This document shows positions 9,224 through 19,771 of a stretch of 32,156 nucleotides of DNA, piece after piece. Within the stretch, counting starts at the first letter, position 1. Every line of letters begins with the position of its first letter. The position numbers and the translations under genes are program-made. This stretch comes from Paenibacillus sp. Soil766 (GTDB taxonomy: Bacteria; Bacillota; Bacilli; Paenibacillales; NBRC-103111). Under the pieces are notes generated by a model. It was given only the letters and a program-made list of their open reading frames with translations, ran no database searches and was not told the DNA's origin. Where the stretch lies: the NCBI RefSeq assembly GCF_001428105.1, contig NZ_LMSJ01000022.1, positions 92,810 to 124,965 on the forward strand, written 5' to 3'.

Positions 9224-10204
9224 TTAAAATTCAAGAACTTTCTTAATTCCGGCAATAACACTTGCTGGACTTGGCAACCAAGCATCTTCGATCTGTGCAA
9301 ATGGATACACCGTATCTGGCGGTGAAATACGCAGCACTGGTGCTTCCAAATGTAGAATCGCTTTTTCATTAATTTGAGCAATAACCTCAGCAGCTACACC
9401 AGATGTTTTTTGCGCTTCTTGAACGATAATGGCGCGATTTGTTTTCTTAATGGAAGTAACGATGGTATCGATATCTAGTGGAAGAAGTGTACGAAGGTCG
9501 ATAACCTCGACTTTCACGCCTTCTGTTTTTTCGATTTCTTCAGCAGCTTTCATGGAAGTGTGAACCATGGCGCCGTAAGTAATGATCGTAACGTCAGAAC
9601 CTTCTTTTACTACATTGGCTTTACCTAGCTCTACGGTGTATTCACCTTCTGGCACTTCGCCGCGGAATGCACGGTATAAGTTCAAATGCTCCATGAAGAA
9701 AACAGGGTCATTATCACGAATAGCTGCAATTAAAAGCCCTTTTGCATCGTAAGGATTGGAAGGAACAACGACTTTAATCCCTGGTGTTTGAACAAGTAAA
9801 CCTTCAAGAGCGTCAGTATGAAGCTCAGCCGCTTTCACACCGCCACCGAATGGTGTACGGAATACGATTGGGGAGTTGTAACGACCGCCTGAACGGTAAC
9901 GCATACGAGCTGCTTGCACACAAATTTGGTCAAGTGCTTCGTAAATGAATCCTACGAATTGGATCTCAGCGATTGGGCGGAAGCCTTGTACGCCTAAACC
10001 AACCGCAAGTCCGCCAATTGCGGACTCAGCAAGAGGCGTATCGAATACACGCTCTTCGCCGAACTCTTTTTGCAAACCTTCTGTCGCACGGAACACGCCA
10101 CCAACATTACCAACGTCTTCACCGAACAAAATAACATTAGGATCTCTTTCTAATTCTACGCGCATCGCGTCTTTAATCGCTTGAATCATTGTCATTTGTG
10201 CCAT
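9224..10204 (-). CDS. pdhB: Pyruvate dehydrogenase E1 component, beta subunit
   Basis: This is the beta subunit of the thiamin-diphosphate-dependent E1 heterotetramer, which decarboxylates pyruvate and acetylates the lipoyl arm of E2. The 326-aa length is typical. Recognisable stretches are [18 protein letters not shown] near the N-terminus, the [15 protein letters not shown] and [15 protein letters not shown] regions, and [14 protein letters not shown] and [13 protein letters not shown] in the middle. A transketolase C-terminal domain follows ([16 protein letters not shown]). An AGGAGG site lies about 12 nt before the ATG. It is the second gene of the operon, 55 bp after pdhA. Confidence 0.97.
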   Translation of the reverse strand: MAQMTMIQAIKDAMRVELERDPNVILFGEDVGNVGGVFRATEGLQKEFGEERVFDTPLAESAIGGLAVGLGVQGFRPIAEIQFVGFIYEALDQICVQAARMRYRSGGRYNSPIVFRTPFGGGVKAAELHTDALEGLLVQTPGIKVVVPSNPYDAKGLLIAAIRDNDPVFFMEHLNLYRAFRGEVPEGEYTVELGKANVVKEGSDVTIITYGAMVHTSMKAAEEIEKTEGVKVEVIDLRTLLPLDIDTIVTSIKKTNRAIIVQEAQKTSGVAAEVIAQINEKAILHLEAPVLRISPPDTVYPFAQIEDAWLPSPASVIAGIKKVLEF

Positions 10205-10259
10205 GACTACTCTGTGCCTCCTAAAGTTAAAACTTGTTTCGTGCCTATGTGTTAATTCT

Positions 10260-11348
<1,089 letters not shown>

Positions 11349-11400
11349 TCACCTCTTATATGATTTTGGTGCCTACTATCTGAACTTCTGTTATAGTATT

Positions 11401-11429
11401 ATTATAATCCTGTTTTGGTGAATTGTACA
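11401..11429 (-). promoter_or_regulatory. Candidate promoter of the pdh operon
   Basis: On the minus strand TGTACA (11429-11424) and a perfect TATAAT (11406-11401) are separated by 17 bp, about 60 bp before the pdhA ATG. The -35 box lies in a small inverted repeat (ggtg aattgta cacc) that could be an operator. In the same gap, the direct repeat acagttta occurs twice at about 11477-11503, flanking TATAAT-like sequence, and probably belongs to the divergent esterase promoter. Confidence 0.5.
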
Positions 11430-11560
11430 CCAGTAGTGACGGGGTATCTCACCTTTTTTACTGTTAGTGAATAGTACAGTTTAACAAAATATATAATACA
11501 GTTTATAGGGAAACAACAACTGCTATAATACACCTACCCCAATTGTGAAGGAGATCCACG

Positions 11561-12292
11561 ATGCTAGACGACTCCCGTTTGTATAAGCGTACTATTGTCA
11601 AAGATGAAGTAACCTCGAGCCTGCTCGGAGAAAATCGTCCCCTGCGGATCTATCTCCCCCCTGGTTATAACGAACTGCTCTCTTATCCTGTTATTTACTG
11701 TCAAGATGGTGAACAGTTCTTTAATTTCGGCAGAATTGCTACAACCCTAACACGATTAATCCTCGATGAGAATCTGGAGCCTGCCATCGTTGTCGGAGTC
11801 GATGTGAATAATGCTAATCGCACATCCGAATATGCGCCTGAAGGCGAGCGTCATGATGCGTACTGTCAATTCTTCGCAGAGGAGCTTCTCCCTTATGTAG
11901 AAAGTCGTTATCCCGTCCGTACGGAGAGATCAGAACGCATTCTAGCAGGAGATTCTCTAGGTGGGACAGTTTCCTTGCATCTCGCCTTAGATTATCCTAG
12001 CCTTTTTTGCCGAGTTATATCCTTGTCCGGCGCATTTTTCGACATAACTCGCGAAAGAATTAAACAAGAAGATGACTTATCTTGGCTAGAGATTTATATG
12101 TTAATCGGCACAGATGAAACTGATGTTACAACGGAGCGTGGCACGTTCGATTTCGTCCGGGAAAACAGACTAACTCACACGTTTTTGCAAGACAAAAATG
12201 CCACGCTTCACTATACAGAGAAACCTGGCAAGCATATATGGGGCTTTTGGCAAATTGAACTGCCAGCTGCGCTACATTATTTTCTAGGTTGA
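11561..12292 (+). CDS. Alpha/beta-hydrolase of the esterase D / Fes-like family
   Basis: This cytoplasmic esterase of 243 aa belongs to the PF00756-type family; no signal peptide is visible. The nucleophile elbow is AGDSLGG with Ser132. A likely acid is Asp185 or Asp188 in LIGTDETD, and the likely catalytic His is H225 in GKHIWGFW near the C-terminus. Members include siderophore esterases, S-formylglutathione hydrolases and enterochelin esterase-like enzymes, so the substrate cannot be named. The start has a strong AAGGAGAT site 7 nt upstream. The gene is divergent from pdhA and its 3' end overlaps the convergent lipL gene by 9 bp. There is no terminator directly after the stop; a hairpin with a short T run lies 48 bp further, inside lipL. 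Confidence 0.9.
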   Translation: MLDDSRLYKRTIVKDEVTSSLLGENRPLRIYLPPGYNELLSYPVIYCQDGEQFFNFGRIATTLTRLILDENLEPAIVVGVDVNNANRTSEYAPEGERHDAYCQFFAEELLPYVESRYPVRTERSERILAGDSLGGTVSLHLALDYPSLFCRVISLSGAFFDITRERIKQEDDLSWLEIYMLIGTDETDVTTERGTFDFVRENRLTHTFLQDKNATLHYTEKPGKHIWGFWQIELPAALHYFLG

Positions 12293-13105
12293 AATGGCAT
12301 AGCGATCCTTCAATAGCTTAATCATATCTTCAATCTCTGAATCGCCGGGATAACCGGCGATTTCTTCAGCTTGAGCAAGCTGTATGCCCTGACTATTCAT
12401 AACCTGTCGTAACTGCTCAACAAATTGCTCCGTTGTTAACGGCAATTGTAAACACTCTGCTAAACTCGACATGCTTTCCTGCACGACGATTGGATAGTCC
12501 TGCTTCGTTGCTGATACAGCAGCCCTTTCATAAAAGTCACGGGCTAATGCAGCCTTTTCCTCGCCACGCCCTTCTACAATGATGAATGCTTGAACCGAAA
12601 TGGCGAGCTGTTGTCTGCGTTGTGCAATACCGCAAAATTTACGACCTCCAATACTCAGATCGAATTCTCCTGGGCAAAATGAACCAATAATTTCCCCTTG
12701 ATCAATTCGGTCCGTTATGGAAGCCATCACCTCTCGAATTAATCCGACCATTAGATCGAAATCTTTGCGGTGCTCCATATCTCCAGCTTCTTTCGGAAGG
12801 AGTAAGGATATATTAATAACGCCCGCGTCCAAAGGTACTGCCGCGCCACCAGAATTACGCACAGCGGTATCATAACCCTGCTTTCGCAACCATTCATCTG
12901 CAAGCGCTGCGCCTGGCAATCTGCTATCTCTTAATCCCATAACGAACGCACGCGGATGCCGCCAAATATGTAAGATGGGGGGTGTCGATTTGCCAATTGC
13001 ACGGCATAGGAGCTCTTCCAAAGCAAAAGCATATAAAATCGGTTGGGATTCAATGTCATTTGAACGATCTAGCAATCGTAAGGTTGAAGGCAGTTGGGTC
13101 GCCAT
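12284..13105 (-). CDS. lipL: Octanoyl/lipoyl transferase of the LplA/LipB fold, most like LipL
   Basis: This is probably octanoyl-[GcvH]:protein N-octanoyltransferase, which moves the octanoyl group from GcvH to the E2 subunits in Gram-positive lipoate assembly. The 273-aa protein lacks the extra C-terminal domain of lipoate ligases. It has RNSGGAAVPLD at about 83-93 and CPGEFDLSIGGRKFCGIAQRR (two pieces: C144 onward, K156 onward) as in LipL, whose catalytic residue is a cysteine; C144 is the best candidate. The start was placed at the ATG about 10 nt after AGGAG; an ATG at 13174 is open but lacks a ribosome site. It follows the PBP gene by 74 bp and is probably co-transcribed with it. The PDH operon is close by. 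LipM or a lipoate ligase is possible but less likely from the motif. Confidence 0.82.
   Translation of the reverse strand: MATQLPSTLRLLDRSNDIESQPILYAFALEELLCRAIGKSTPPILHIWRHPRAFVMGLRDSRLPGAALADEWLRKQGYDTAVRNSGGAAVPLDAGVINISLLLPKEAGDMEHRKDFDLMVGLIREVMASITDRIDQGEIIGSFCPGEFDLSIGGRKFCGIAQRRQQLAISVQAFIIVEGRGEEKAALARDFYERAAVSATKQDYPIVVQESMSSLAECLQLPLTTEQFVEQLRQVMNSQGIQLAQAEEIAGYPGDSEIEDMIKLLKDRYAIST
12340..12366 (+). terminator. Possible esterase-gene terminator inside the convergent lipL
   Basis: A perfect 9-bp stem (aatcgccgg / ccggcgatt) with loop GATAA is followed by TTCTTC on the plus strand. It lies 48 bp beyond the esterase stop, within the lipL coding region. The T run is weak, so this is a suggestion only. 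Confidence 0.35.
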
Positions 13106-13179
13106 AATGTTAAGTCTCCTGAGTTTAGTATGTGTCATCAGCATGGATAGCCAAATAGGCTCAACATCCATCATACCTG

Positions 13180-15000
13180 TTATTTGCTGTTTGACAACCC
13201 TTGGCTCGCCAAAATGTCCATGATCCCCTTAAATAAAGGAATCGCCTTATTACTTTCTGTTGGGTCTGTATTCTTGATTACGACGGATACGGCATATCGA
13301 GGAGTTTCCACTGGCCCATAACCAATGAACCATTGATTTACTTTTTCTTGATTGCCATTTTGAATTTGTGCTGTTCCTGATTTACCTGCTAGCTTCCACT
13401 TTGCGCCCTGAAGACTTTGACCTGTACCTTCTGTGACAACCTCCCTCATCCAACTCAACAAGGTACGACTCGTTGCTACTGATATTTTGCCATCTTCAGA
13501 AGCTAAGCTTTTAACAGGAAATGTCTCCATCTCACGCCCCGTTTGATACTGGATTTCTTGCACAACTCTTGGGGTAACGCCCTTTCCATCATTCAACAAG
13601 GTCACTACCATATTCGACGCCTGTAAAGGGGTCATTCTGACATCCCGTTGGCCAATCGCCGTTTGCATCAGAACCCCCTCATCATTCTCAGGAGTATGTA
13701 CAGCAAATAATTGCCCTCTCTCCTCGGAATCAAATTGTTCAAAAACATCTCGCGTATCTGTTTTCCCTGTCCAGCCTACCTCATTTAACACACCTAACTT
13801 ATTAGCATACTTCTCTAGTTGAGCAGCTGATAGACGCTGCATGACGTTTGCGAAGACGATATTACACGATTGCGCATAGCCTTCTTCTAAGGTTAAAGGT
13901 CCGTGCCCGTCTTTTCTCCAGCATGTAAAACCGTACTTACCAAGTGCCCCTTCACAATCAAACGTTTCCGTAGGGGTCACAACCTTCTCATCCAATGCTG
14001 CCGCGGCTACAATGGTTTTGAAAATCGAACCAGGCGCCGTCGCCTTAAGGGCATAATTACTCCAATTATTACTGGCTAAGTCCACCTGTAAAGGATTGAA
14101 GTTCGGCCTGCTCGCCATCGCGATGACATCGCCTTGCGCGGCATCCTGCACAACAACCGCTCCCTCGCGAATATTAAGCTTATCCATCAGGGCTTCTATT
14201 TGCTGCTGCACACGGCTATCTAACGTCGTAATTAGCTTGACGGGGTAGTAAGAGTTATCTGGCGCAATCATCCTTGCGTCCAAACCCGCTAATGGTCTTT
14301 TGCCCGCATCCGTGAAATAGGAAATTGAAGTTTCACCTACACCGCGAAGCCGTGTGTCGAACGACTTCTCAAGACCTGCTCCCCCAATTTTCGATGTCAG
14401 TGCAACACGCCCTTTTTCCAAATCCGACCCGTAAATTTGCATCACACGATCTGGATTTTGACCGATAAAGCCAACTAACTGCCGTGCCGTCATCCCAGTA
14501 GGATAGCGGTCTTCCATTTCTACTACCTTAACGTTCGGCAAGCTTAAACCATCTATTCCATGCACTTGTTCCGAACTCAAGGAGAGTGCTTTTCCCCCAC
14601 CTTGCGTCCCCCATACTTGCGGCTCTTTCAAATTACGGGCAAATGCTAACCAGCTTTCTTTATTCGTCTTCAAAATACGTGCTAGTTGGCTCACTTCCTG
14701 CCCATTCATCGCAAATTCACTATTAATCGGGAAAGCGACTAACGCTTTCACAATTTTTCCAGTCAATGGCTGTAGATGGCGATCCAATATCTCGCCTCTT
14801 CCGCTCTCTAAGACTAGTGCGCGTTGCCTTTGTATGACAGAATTTTTCACCAAATTGATTCCTCGTGATGAATAGCTTTCCGTTGCCGCGATTTGGATCC
14901 AGAATAACTTGCCAAATATACCTAGAAAAAAAAGCAGAATCAAAAAGAGCATCAAAAACATACGTCTTTTCTCCATCGATGATAATTGATTCTCACTCAT
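13180..15000 (-). CDS. Class B penicillin-binding protein (peptidoglycan transpeptidase)
   Basis: This membrane-anchored D,D-transpeptidase cross-links peptidoglycan. Its 606 residues comprise a short cytoplasmic tail, one membrane helix (about 13-35), a PBP dimerisation domain (about 55-240) and the transpeptidase domain. The transpeptidase has all three active-site motifs: SIFK at 325-328 (Ser325 nucleophile), SCN at 378-380 and KSGTA at 540-544. The ATG follows AAGGGG. It lies downstream of the mltG/U32 region, as pbpI (yrrR, PBP4b, 584 aa) does in B. subtilis, so it is probably that ortholog; PBP2/SpoVD types are alternatives. It is likely co-transcribed with lipL. A terminator separates it from the upstream chemoreceptor gene. 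Confidence 0.93.
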   Translation of the reverse strand: MSENQLSSMEKRRMFLMLFLILLFFLGIFGKLFWIQIAATESYSSRGINLVKNSVIQRQRALVLESGRGEILDRHLQPLTGKIVKALVAFPINSEFAMNGQEVSQLARILKTNKESWLAFARNLKEPQVWGTQGGGKALSLSSEQVHGIDGLSLPNVKVVEMEDRYPTGMTARQLVGFIGQNPDRVMQIYGSDLEKGRVALTSKIGGAGLEKSFDTRLRGVGETSISYFTDAGKRPLAGLDARMIAPDNSYYPVKLITTLDSRVQQQIEALMDKLNIREGAVVVQDAAQGDVIAMASRPNFNPLQVDLASNNWSNYALKATAPGSIFKTIVAAAALDEKVVTPTETFDCEGALGKYGFTCWRKDGHGPLTLEEGYAQSCNIVFANVMQRLSAAQLEKYANKLGVLNEVGWTGKTDTRDVFEQFDSEERGQLFAVHTPENDEGVLMQTAIGQRDVRMTPLQASNMVVTLLNDGKGVTPRVVQEIQYQTGREMETFPVKSLASEDGKISVATSRTLLSWMREVVTEGTGQSLQGAKWKLAGKSGTAQIQNGNQEKVNQWFIGYGPVETPRYAVSVVIKNTDPTESNKAIPLFKGIMDILASQGLSNSK

Positions 15001-15097
15001 TGTACGATCCCCTTTTATATACTTCAGAATGGCCTTATTGCTCTCAGTATCGGCATTCTCGCATCAAGGCAAACCGGATCCCTACAGCGAAAATGAG

Positions 15098-15126
15098 AAA
15101 AATCCACCCTCCTAATGGAGAGTGGA
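15098..15126 (-). terminator. Terminator of the second chemoreceptor gene
   Basis: On the minus strand a 10-bp stem (tccactctcc / ggagggtgga, one G-T pair) with loop ATTA is followed by TTTTTCTC. It lies 16 bp after the stop codon. Confidence 0.88.
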
Positions 15127-15141
15127 CTCGTCTTCTTGCTA

Positions 15142-17334
15142 TTACACTTCGAATTTAGATAATGTATCCGTCAATGACTGGGATAGTTGATCCAGCTTGT
15201 CCGACAATTTCACCAAACCATCACTAATGCTCAACTGTTCGGAGCTTAGGGAAGCAACTTCCTCGGATGTAGCCAACGATTCCTCAGCAACTGCACTGAC
15301 ATTCGTCATCGCATCAGACAGCACTACTTGTGATTGTTCCAGCGTAGAAATGGAATCACTAACGGTGCTCAACTGAACAATAAAGCCACCCATATGATTC
15401 GTCACTTGTTTGAAAATCGTATCTGCTTCCTTAACAGCCATAATCTGCTCTTGGAAGATTGGTGTCGCTGTTGAAAGAACTTTAACGGTTTCATCGATCT
15501 CGCCTTGAATCGTTTCCGTGATTTGACCAACAACATCGATAGATTGTTTAGACTGATCCGCTAGCTTACGAATTTCATCCGCAACGACCATGAATCCTTT
15601 GCCCGCTGTTCCTGCACGTGCCGCTTCAATTGTGGCATTCAATGACAAGATATTCGTTTGCTTCGAAATGTTATTCAACAGATCCAAAATTTTACGGATC
15701 GAACGTGTGCTTTCTTTCAGACGATCCACTTTATCAACCATAGAACGGATCATTTCTTCCGTCAGATTCGTTTTGGCAATAAGTTCTGACATGTACTTCG
15801 TTCCAAGCTCACTGGACGTTTGTACATCCGCTGCCGCAGTTCCCATCTCGAGATTGGCTTCAATTACTTGCTTCATTTGAATGCCAATATGATGCGTCAA
15901 CTCGTTGCCCTTCTCAGACTCCGTCGCCAAACCGCCTGCGCCATTAGAAATTTCGTCAGTCGCAACAGCAATCTCTCTTGCCGCTGTAGCTGTCACTTTA
16001 GAGGAGTTCGTCAATTCTTGCGCTGTTTCAAATACTGCCTGTGCCGACGTACTCGTTTGTTGTACCAGTGTCGTGATCTGTTGCATCATGACGTCAAAGC
16101 TTGCACCTAGCTGTCCAATCTCATCCTTCGACTTATAATTGGCACGAACCGTAAGCTTACCTTTGGCACCTTGCTGCATCAGGTTACGTAGATTAATAAG
16201 CGGACTACCAATCATTCTTGCTACGATAATACCGATAATAACCGCTGCGATTGCAGCAAACAATGCGATTAGTAGTGTATAGTTGTAAATTTTCTTCGCG
16301 TCTTTCACAAGCGCACTGACGGGAATATCACCAACCAAGTTCCAACCCGATACAGCTGACTTGTAGAAAGCAACCAAGTGGTCATCCTTCGTAATAAAGG
16401 AGCCATGTTCTTCTTCAATCTGTTCCTTCGTAAGTTGGATCGATGCTGCCTTCCCAATCTCTTTCATATCTTTTAATGCGATATTCATATTTTTCGAATT
16501 CGTAATAATGACACTGCTGTCATCCCCTAAAGACATTCCGCTTAACTCTTTCGTTAAAATATCTGTACTAAGCTCTAGGACTAGAACAGCTGTTGCCGAA
16601 TTTGTTAACGTATTACGCATCAGACGGCTGATCGCAAACGTGTTGTTGGAACTGCTGGAATATCCTTTTTCTTGGCTATCCAACCATGTGACTTTACCCG
16701 CGTTTTCTACAGTTGCTTTAAACCATTCTGTCGAAGATGAATTATCAGTTGACGGAGCGCCGCCAGCGCCTGTAATAACAATCAACTTACCATCAGGACG
16801 ATACAAATGAAGGGTTTTAATGGATTTGTTAGAGAAGGTAACTACATTTAATTTCTCTGTTAATTGACGTGAAACATCTAGTGCTTCATAGGAGGATGCC
16901 TCCAATTTAGGAACCTTATCAAGTAAATCCTGCAATTCTTTATTCAGCATAATCTGTAGCGATACATCATCAAAAGTTTGATATAAGAAATCTAATTTCT
17001 GACCTGCTTGTGTCACGGTTTGTAAACTGGATTCGGACACTTTGTTTTTAATAACACTTTTGGAGACAGAATACGAAATCATCCCTACGGTAAGAACGAA
17101 AACTAGAATACTTACAAAAAACATCAGAAATAACTTCATACCAACTGATTTCACAGGGTTTTCGAGCCTAATGTTGCTTGGACCTTTAAATCCGTATGTA
17201 CCGTTCGGTGAAGCTGATCCTCCACCTGCAGTGTCAACGTTTCGACCCCTTCGAACTTGACCAGTTGCTTGAACTACTTTGTTTAAAATGGAGCGGATAC
17301 CTTGAGGTCTTTTTGTCATTTCGTTCACCACCAT
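15142..17334 (-). CDS. Methyl-accepting chemotaxis protein (Cache-type sensor)
   Basis: This chemoreceptor of 730 aa has a cytoplasmic Gly/Arg-rich N-terminal tail of about 65 residues, unusually long for this family. Membrane helix 1 follows at about 66-90, an extracytoplasmic region at about 91-350 with Cache-like features ([15 protein letters not shown] near 175-190, [13 protein letters not shown] near 252-264), membrane helix 2 at about 352-374, a HAMP domain and a signalling domain with [20 protein letters not shown] at the tip. An ATG 15 nt downstream (17319) has a better ribosome site (GGTGGTGA) and may be the true start. The gene stands alone between two terminators. The 123 bp upstream hold no clear promoter. 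The ligand is unknown; Cache domains usually bind small metabolites such as amino acids. Confidence 0.92.
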   Translation of the reverse strand: MVVNEMTKRPQGIRSILNKVVQATGQVRRGRNVDTAGGGSASPNGTYGFKGPSNIRLENPVKSVGMKLFLMFFVSILVFVLTVGMISYSVSKSVIKNKVSESSLQTVTQAGQKLDFLYQTFDDVSLQIMLNKELQDLLDKVPKLEASSYEALDVSRQLTEKLNVVTFSNKSIKTLHLYRPDGKLIVITGAGGAPSTDNSSSTEWFKATVENAGKVTWLDSQEKGYSSSSNNTFAISRLMRNTLTNSATAVLVLELSTDILTKELSGMSLGDDSSVIITNSKNMNIALKDMKEIGKAASIQLTKEQIEEEHGSFITKDDHLVAFYKSAVSGWNLVGDIPVSALVKDAKKIYNYTLLIALFAAIAAVIIGIIVARMIGSPLINLRNLMQQGAKGKLTVRANYKSKDEIGQLGASFDVMMQQITTLVQQTSTSAQAVFETAQELTNSSKVTATAAREIAVATDEISNGAGGLATESEKGNELTHHIGIQMKQVIEANLEMGTAAADVQTSSELGTKYMSELIAKTNLTEEMIRSMVDKVDRLKESTRSIRKILDLLNNISKQTNILSLNATIEAARAGTAGKGFMVVADEIRKLADQSKQSIDVVGQITETIQGEIDETVKVLSTATPIFQEQIMAVKEADTIFKQVTNHMGGFIVQLSTVSDSISTLEQSQVVLSDAMTNVSAVAEESLATSEEVASLSSEQLSISDGLVKLSDKLDQLSQSLTDTLSKFEV

Positions 17335-17452
17335 TAGTTTCTTATTAACCTTACTTTGAATACATACTCAAATGAAAAGGTTTACATACAATTGTCATAC
17401 AAGAATTTCGACATTCCTTTCCAATATCCTCTATAAAACGATATAAAAGTAT

Positions 17453-17496
17453 AAAAAAAGCTTTCTCCAATATATATCACTACTTGGAGAAAGCTT
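17453..17496 (-). terminator. Terminator of the mltG-trhP1-trhP2 unit
   Basis: A perfect 13-bp stem (aagctttctccaa / ttggagaaagctt) is followed on the minus strand by TTTTTTT. It lies 16 bp beyond the stop of the second U32 gene. Confidence 0.92.
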
Positions 17497-17512
17497 CCAT
17501 GGTACTATTTTC

Positions 17513-18796
17513 CTATTTGCCCGTTTTCTTGCGCATCATATCCCATTTTTTAACAGGAGATGCTACTTTTATTTGTACTAATTGCAAAGGATGTCTGGCT
17601 GCCGTTAATTCCTGACCCGCTTCATCTTGAATAGCGCCAACCGTTTGTTTAAAATGTGTCCCCTCAGGACCGAAAAACTCAATTTCTTGGCCTGGCTTGA
17701 AATGATTCCTTTGTTGAATAAGAGCAACCCCAGTTTCTGCGTTATATCCCATAACCAATCCAACGAAATCAAAGCCAACGACCTTATCCTCGGGTTCGAA
17801 AATGTGATCCTCATGACCTGGCGCTTCATAGAAGAAGCCATCGTTCAAAGGTCGATTGGCCGCTTTATGAATCTCATCCTGCCAGAGCGGATTGATCTTG
17901 AAATGCTCTGGATCCTCGAAATAAGCATCAATCGCCTGACGATAGGCATTCACGACTGTTGCCACATAGTGAATACTCTTCATTCTTCCTTCAATCTTGA
18001 AACTATCTACACCTGATTCAATCATGTCTGCTATATGATCAATCATGCTTAGATCCTTGGATCCCATGGTAAAAGCATCATCATCTTCTGCAAACATGGG
18101 GAAATCCGTTGCCAATGGTGCATCAAGCGGCTGATCCTTGGTGAATAAATCATATTTCCAACGACACGATTGCGAGCAGCCGCCGCGGTTCGAATCACGA
18201 TCCGTAAAATGATTGGATAGCACACACCGTCCCGAATACGAACTGCACATAGCCCCATGGATAAAGGCTTCTATTTCGACATCCACATGTGCCTTCATTT
18301 CATCGATTTCCTGCATGCTGACTTCACGCGCCAATACGACTCGTTCGATACCTTGATCTTTCCAGAATTGTACCGTTTGCCAGTTCATCACGGACTGCTG
18401 TGTACTAACGTGGACTTCGAGCTCAGGAGCAACGCGTCGACACGTTTCCATGATGATGGGATCTGCGGCAATGATTGCCGAAATACCAACCTCCTGCAGA
18501 CCTCGCAAGTACTCGTCTAAGCCTTCAATATCCTCATTATGTGCGTAGATATTCGTTGCTACGAATACTTTGGCCCCATATTGCTTTGCAAATTCGACGC
18601 CTTCACGCATTTCCTCTTTGGAGAAATTATCCGCGTTCGAGCGCAAACCATATTTCTGTCCACCAATATATACTGCATCTGCGCCATAATGAATCGCAAA
18701 TTTCAGCTTTTCCAAATTACCTGCTGGAGCTAGAAGCTCTGGCTTATCAAGACGTACACGTTTACCCCTGGCTCGTGCTTCTACGGCTGTAGTCAT
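17513..18796 (-). CDS. trhP2: U32 family protein, probable tRNA hydroxylation protein TrhP2 (YrrO-like)
   Basis: U32 proteins were first named as collagenase-like peptidases, but YegQ/TrhP in E. coli and YrrN/YrrO in B. subtilis are needed for prephenate-dependent 5-hydroxyuridine at the tRNA wobble position. This 427-aa protein has the N-terminal LLAPAGNLEKLKFAIHYGAD segment and the U32 signature EAFIHGAMCSSYSGRCVLS, with cysteines C184, C191, C207 and C211 that could hold an Fe-S cluster. A small C-terminal beta domain follows from about 330. The ATG has an AAGGTG site about 9 nt upstream. It lies 25 bp after its paralog trhP1 and is last in the unit. The role is inferred from family and gene order. 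Confidence 0.9.
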   Translation of the reverse strand: MTTAVEARARGKRVRLDKPELLAPAGNLEKLKFAIHYGADAVYIGGQKYGLRSNADNFSKEEMREGVEFAKQYGAKVFVATNIYAHNEDIEGLDEYLRGLQEVGISAIIAADPIIMETCRRVAPELEVHVSTQQSVMNWQTVQFWKDQGIERVVLAREVSMQEIDEMKAHVDVEIEAFIHGAMCSSYSGRCVLSNHFTDRDSNRGGCSQSCRWKYDLFTKDQPLDAPLATDFPMFAEDDDAFTMGSKDLSMIDHIADMIESGVDSFKIEGRMKSIHYVATVVNAYRQAIDAYFEDPEHFKINPLWQDEIHKAANRPLNDGFFYEAPGHEDHIFEPEDKVVGFDFVGLVMGYNAETGVALIQQRNHFKPGQEIEFFGPEGTHFKQTVGAIQDEAGQELTAARHPLQLVQIKVASPVKKWDMMRKKTGK

Positions 18797-18821
18797 CTAG
18801 AAGAGCACCTTCTTTCTTCGA

Positions 18822-19748
18822 TCAATATACCTGTTCTTTATAGAAAAATCCGAAACTGAGTTCGCGCTCAGGATCCTGAAGCTCCACGATCGCGTCCAGC
18901 CATTCTTGCTGAAACTCATAGCCTGCGGGATCTGCAACATAAGCATCAATCGCGGCGCGATAGCTTTTGACGACAGTTTCATTGTAATGCGATGATTTGA
19001 GCAAGCCTTCAATTTTTATACTATCTACATTCCCGTCGATAAGTTCTGGCAAATTTTCCAGCATACAAAAGTCTTCTGAACTCATAATGTGTGTACCATT
19101 ACAATCCTCGTAGACAGGATAACGTTGGTCGCGTCGTTCGTGTTCAATAAGGAATAGTCCTCGCCCTTTCGAACGGTCTTCTTCCGGCGTTGTTCCTTGA
19201 TGTGTCATATAATTTTTGACAAGCTCGCGCTTGGAGTGATAGATATTCGTAATCCCATGCACTTGAACTTCAACAGCAATCTCAGACTTCACTATAAAAT
19301 CGAGCACCTGCTCCATGTTCAACTCTCGCGCTAGAACTACGCGAACTGCCCCTTGCTTCCCCCAATAGTTTGCAGTTGCATAATTCGTCGAGGTCATTTC
19401 CGCATTCCAATGAAGCGCCAGCGACTCTGGTAATTGGCGAACCGTCATAAGGACAGCTGGATCACCGAAGACGATGGCATCAACGCCATATGCCTGTAAG
19501 GCAGCCAAGTACTCTTTTAACCCTACGAGAGTTTGATTGTCCAAAATATTATTGACCGCGACATACACTTTCGCATTCCGTTCATGAGCCCATGTGACGG
19601 CTTCCCCGATCTCATGCAGCTTCACTTCACCTGGAAGTCGAAGCCCATAGCGATCTTCCCCTATAATAACGGCGTCTGCACCTGCAAGTATCATTTGTTT
19701 CAAATCAGCAATTGAACCACAGCTGACGACTAATTCTGGTTTATTCAC
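18822..19748 (-). CDS. trhP1: U32 family protein, probable TrhP1 (YrrN-like)
   Basis: This 308-aa paralog of the downstream U32 protein shares the start of the fold (VVSCGSIADLKQMILAGADA) and the central LARELNMEQV segment. At the place of the U32 cysteine signature it reads VQVHGITNIYHSKRELV, so the cysteines are missing; it also lacks the C-terminal beta domain. It is likely to work with TrhP2 in wobble-uridine hydroxylation, as YrrN and YrrO are thought to. The start is GTG with an AGGTAGG site. It lies 23 bp after mltG. In B. subtilis the methyltransferase gene trmR (yrrM) lies at this junction; here it is absent. Confidence 0.88.
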   Translation of the reverse strand: MNKPELVVSCGSIADLKQMILAGADAVIIGEDRYGLRLPGEVKLHEIGEAVTWAHERNAKVYVAVNNILDNQTLVGLKEYLAALQAYGVDAIVFGDPAVLMTVRQLPESLALHWNAEMTSTNYATANYWGKQGAVRVVLARELNMEQVLDFIVKSEIAVEVQVHGITNIYHSKRELVKNYMTHQGTTPEEDRSKGRGLFLIEHERRDQRYPVYEDCNGTHIMSSEDFCMLENLPELIDGNVDSIKIEGLLKSSHYNETVVKSYRAAIDAYVADPAGYEFQQEWLDAIVELQDPERELSFGFFYKEQVY

Positions 19749-19771
19749 GTGCTTACCTACCTTCTGTCAAC

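Noticed and set aside
17335..17452. Sigma-D promoter for the second chemoreceptor gene (TAAA and CGATAT elements)
   Set aside because: TAAA and CGATAT occur close together on the plus strand with wrong spacing and orientation.
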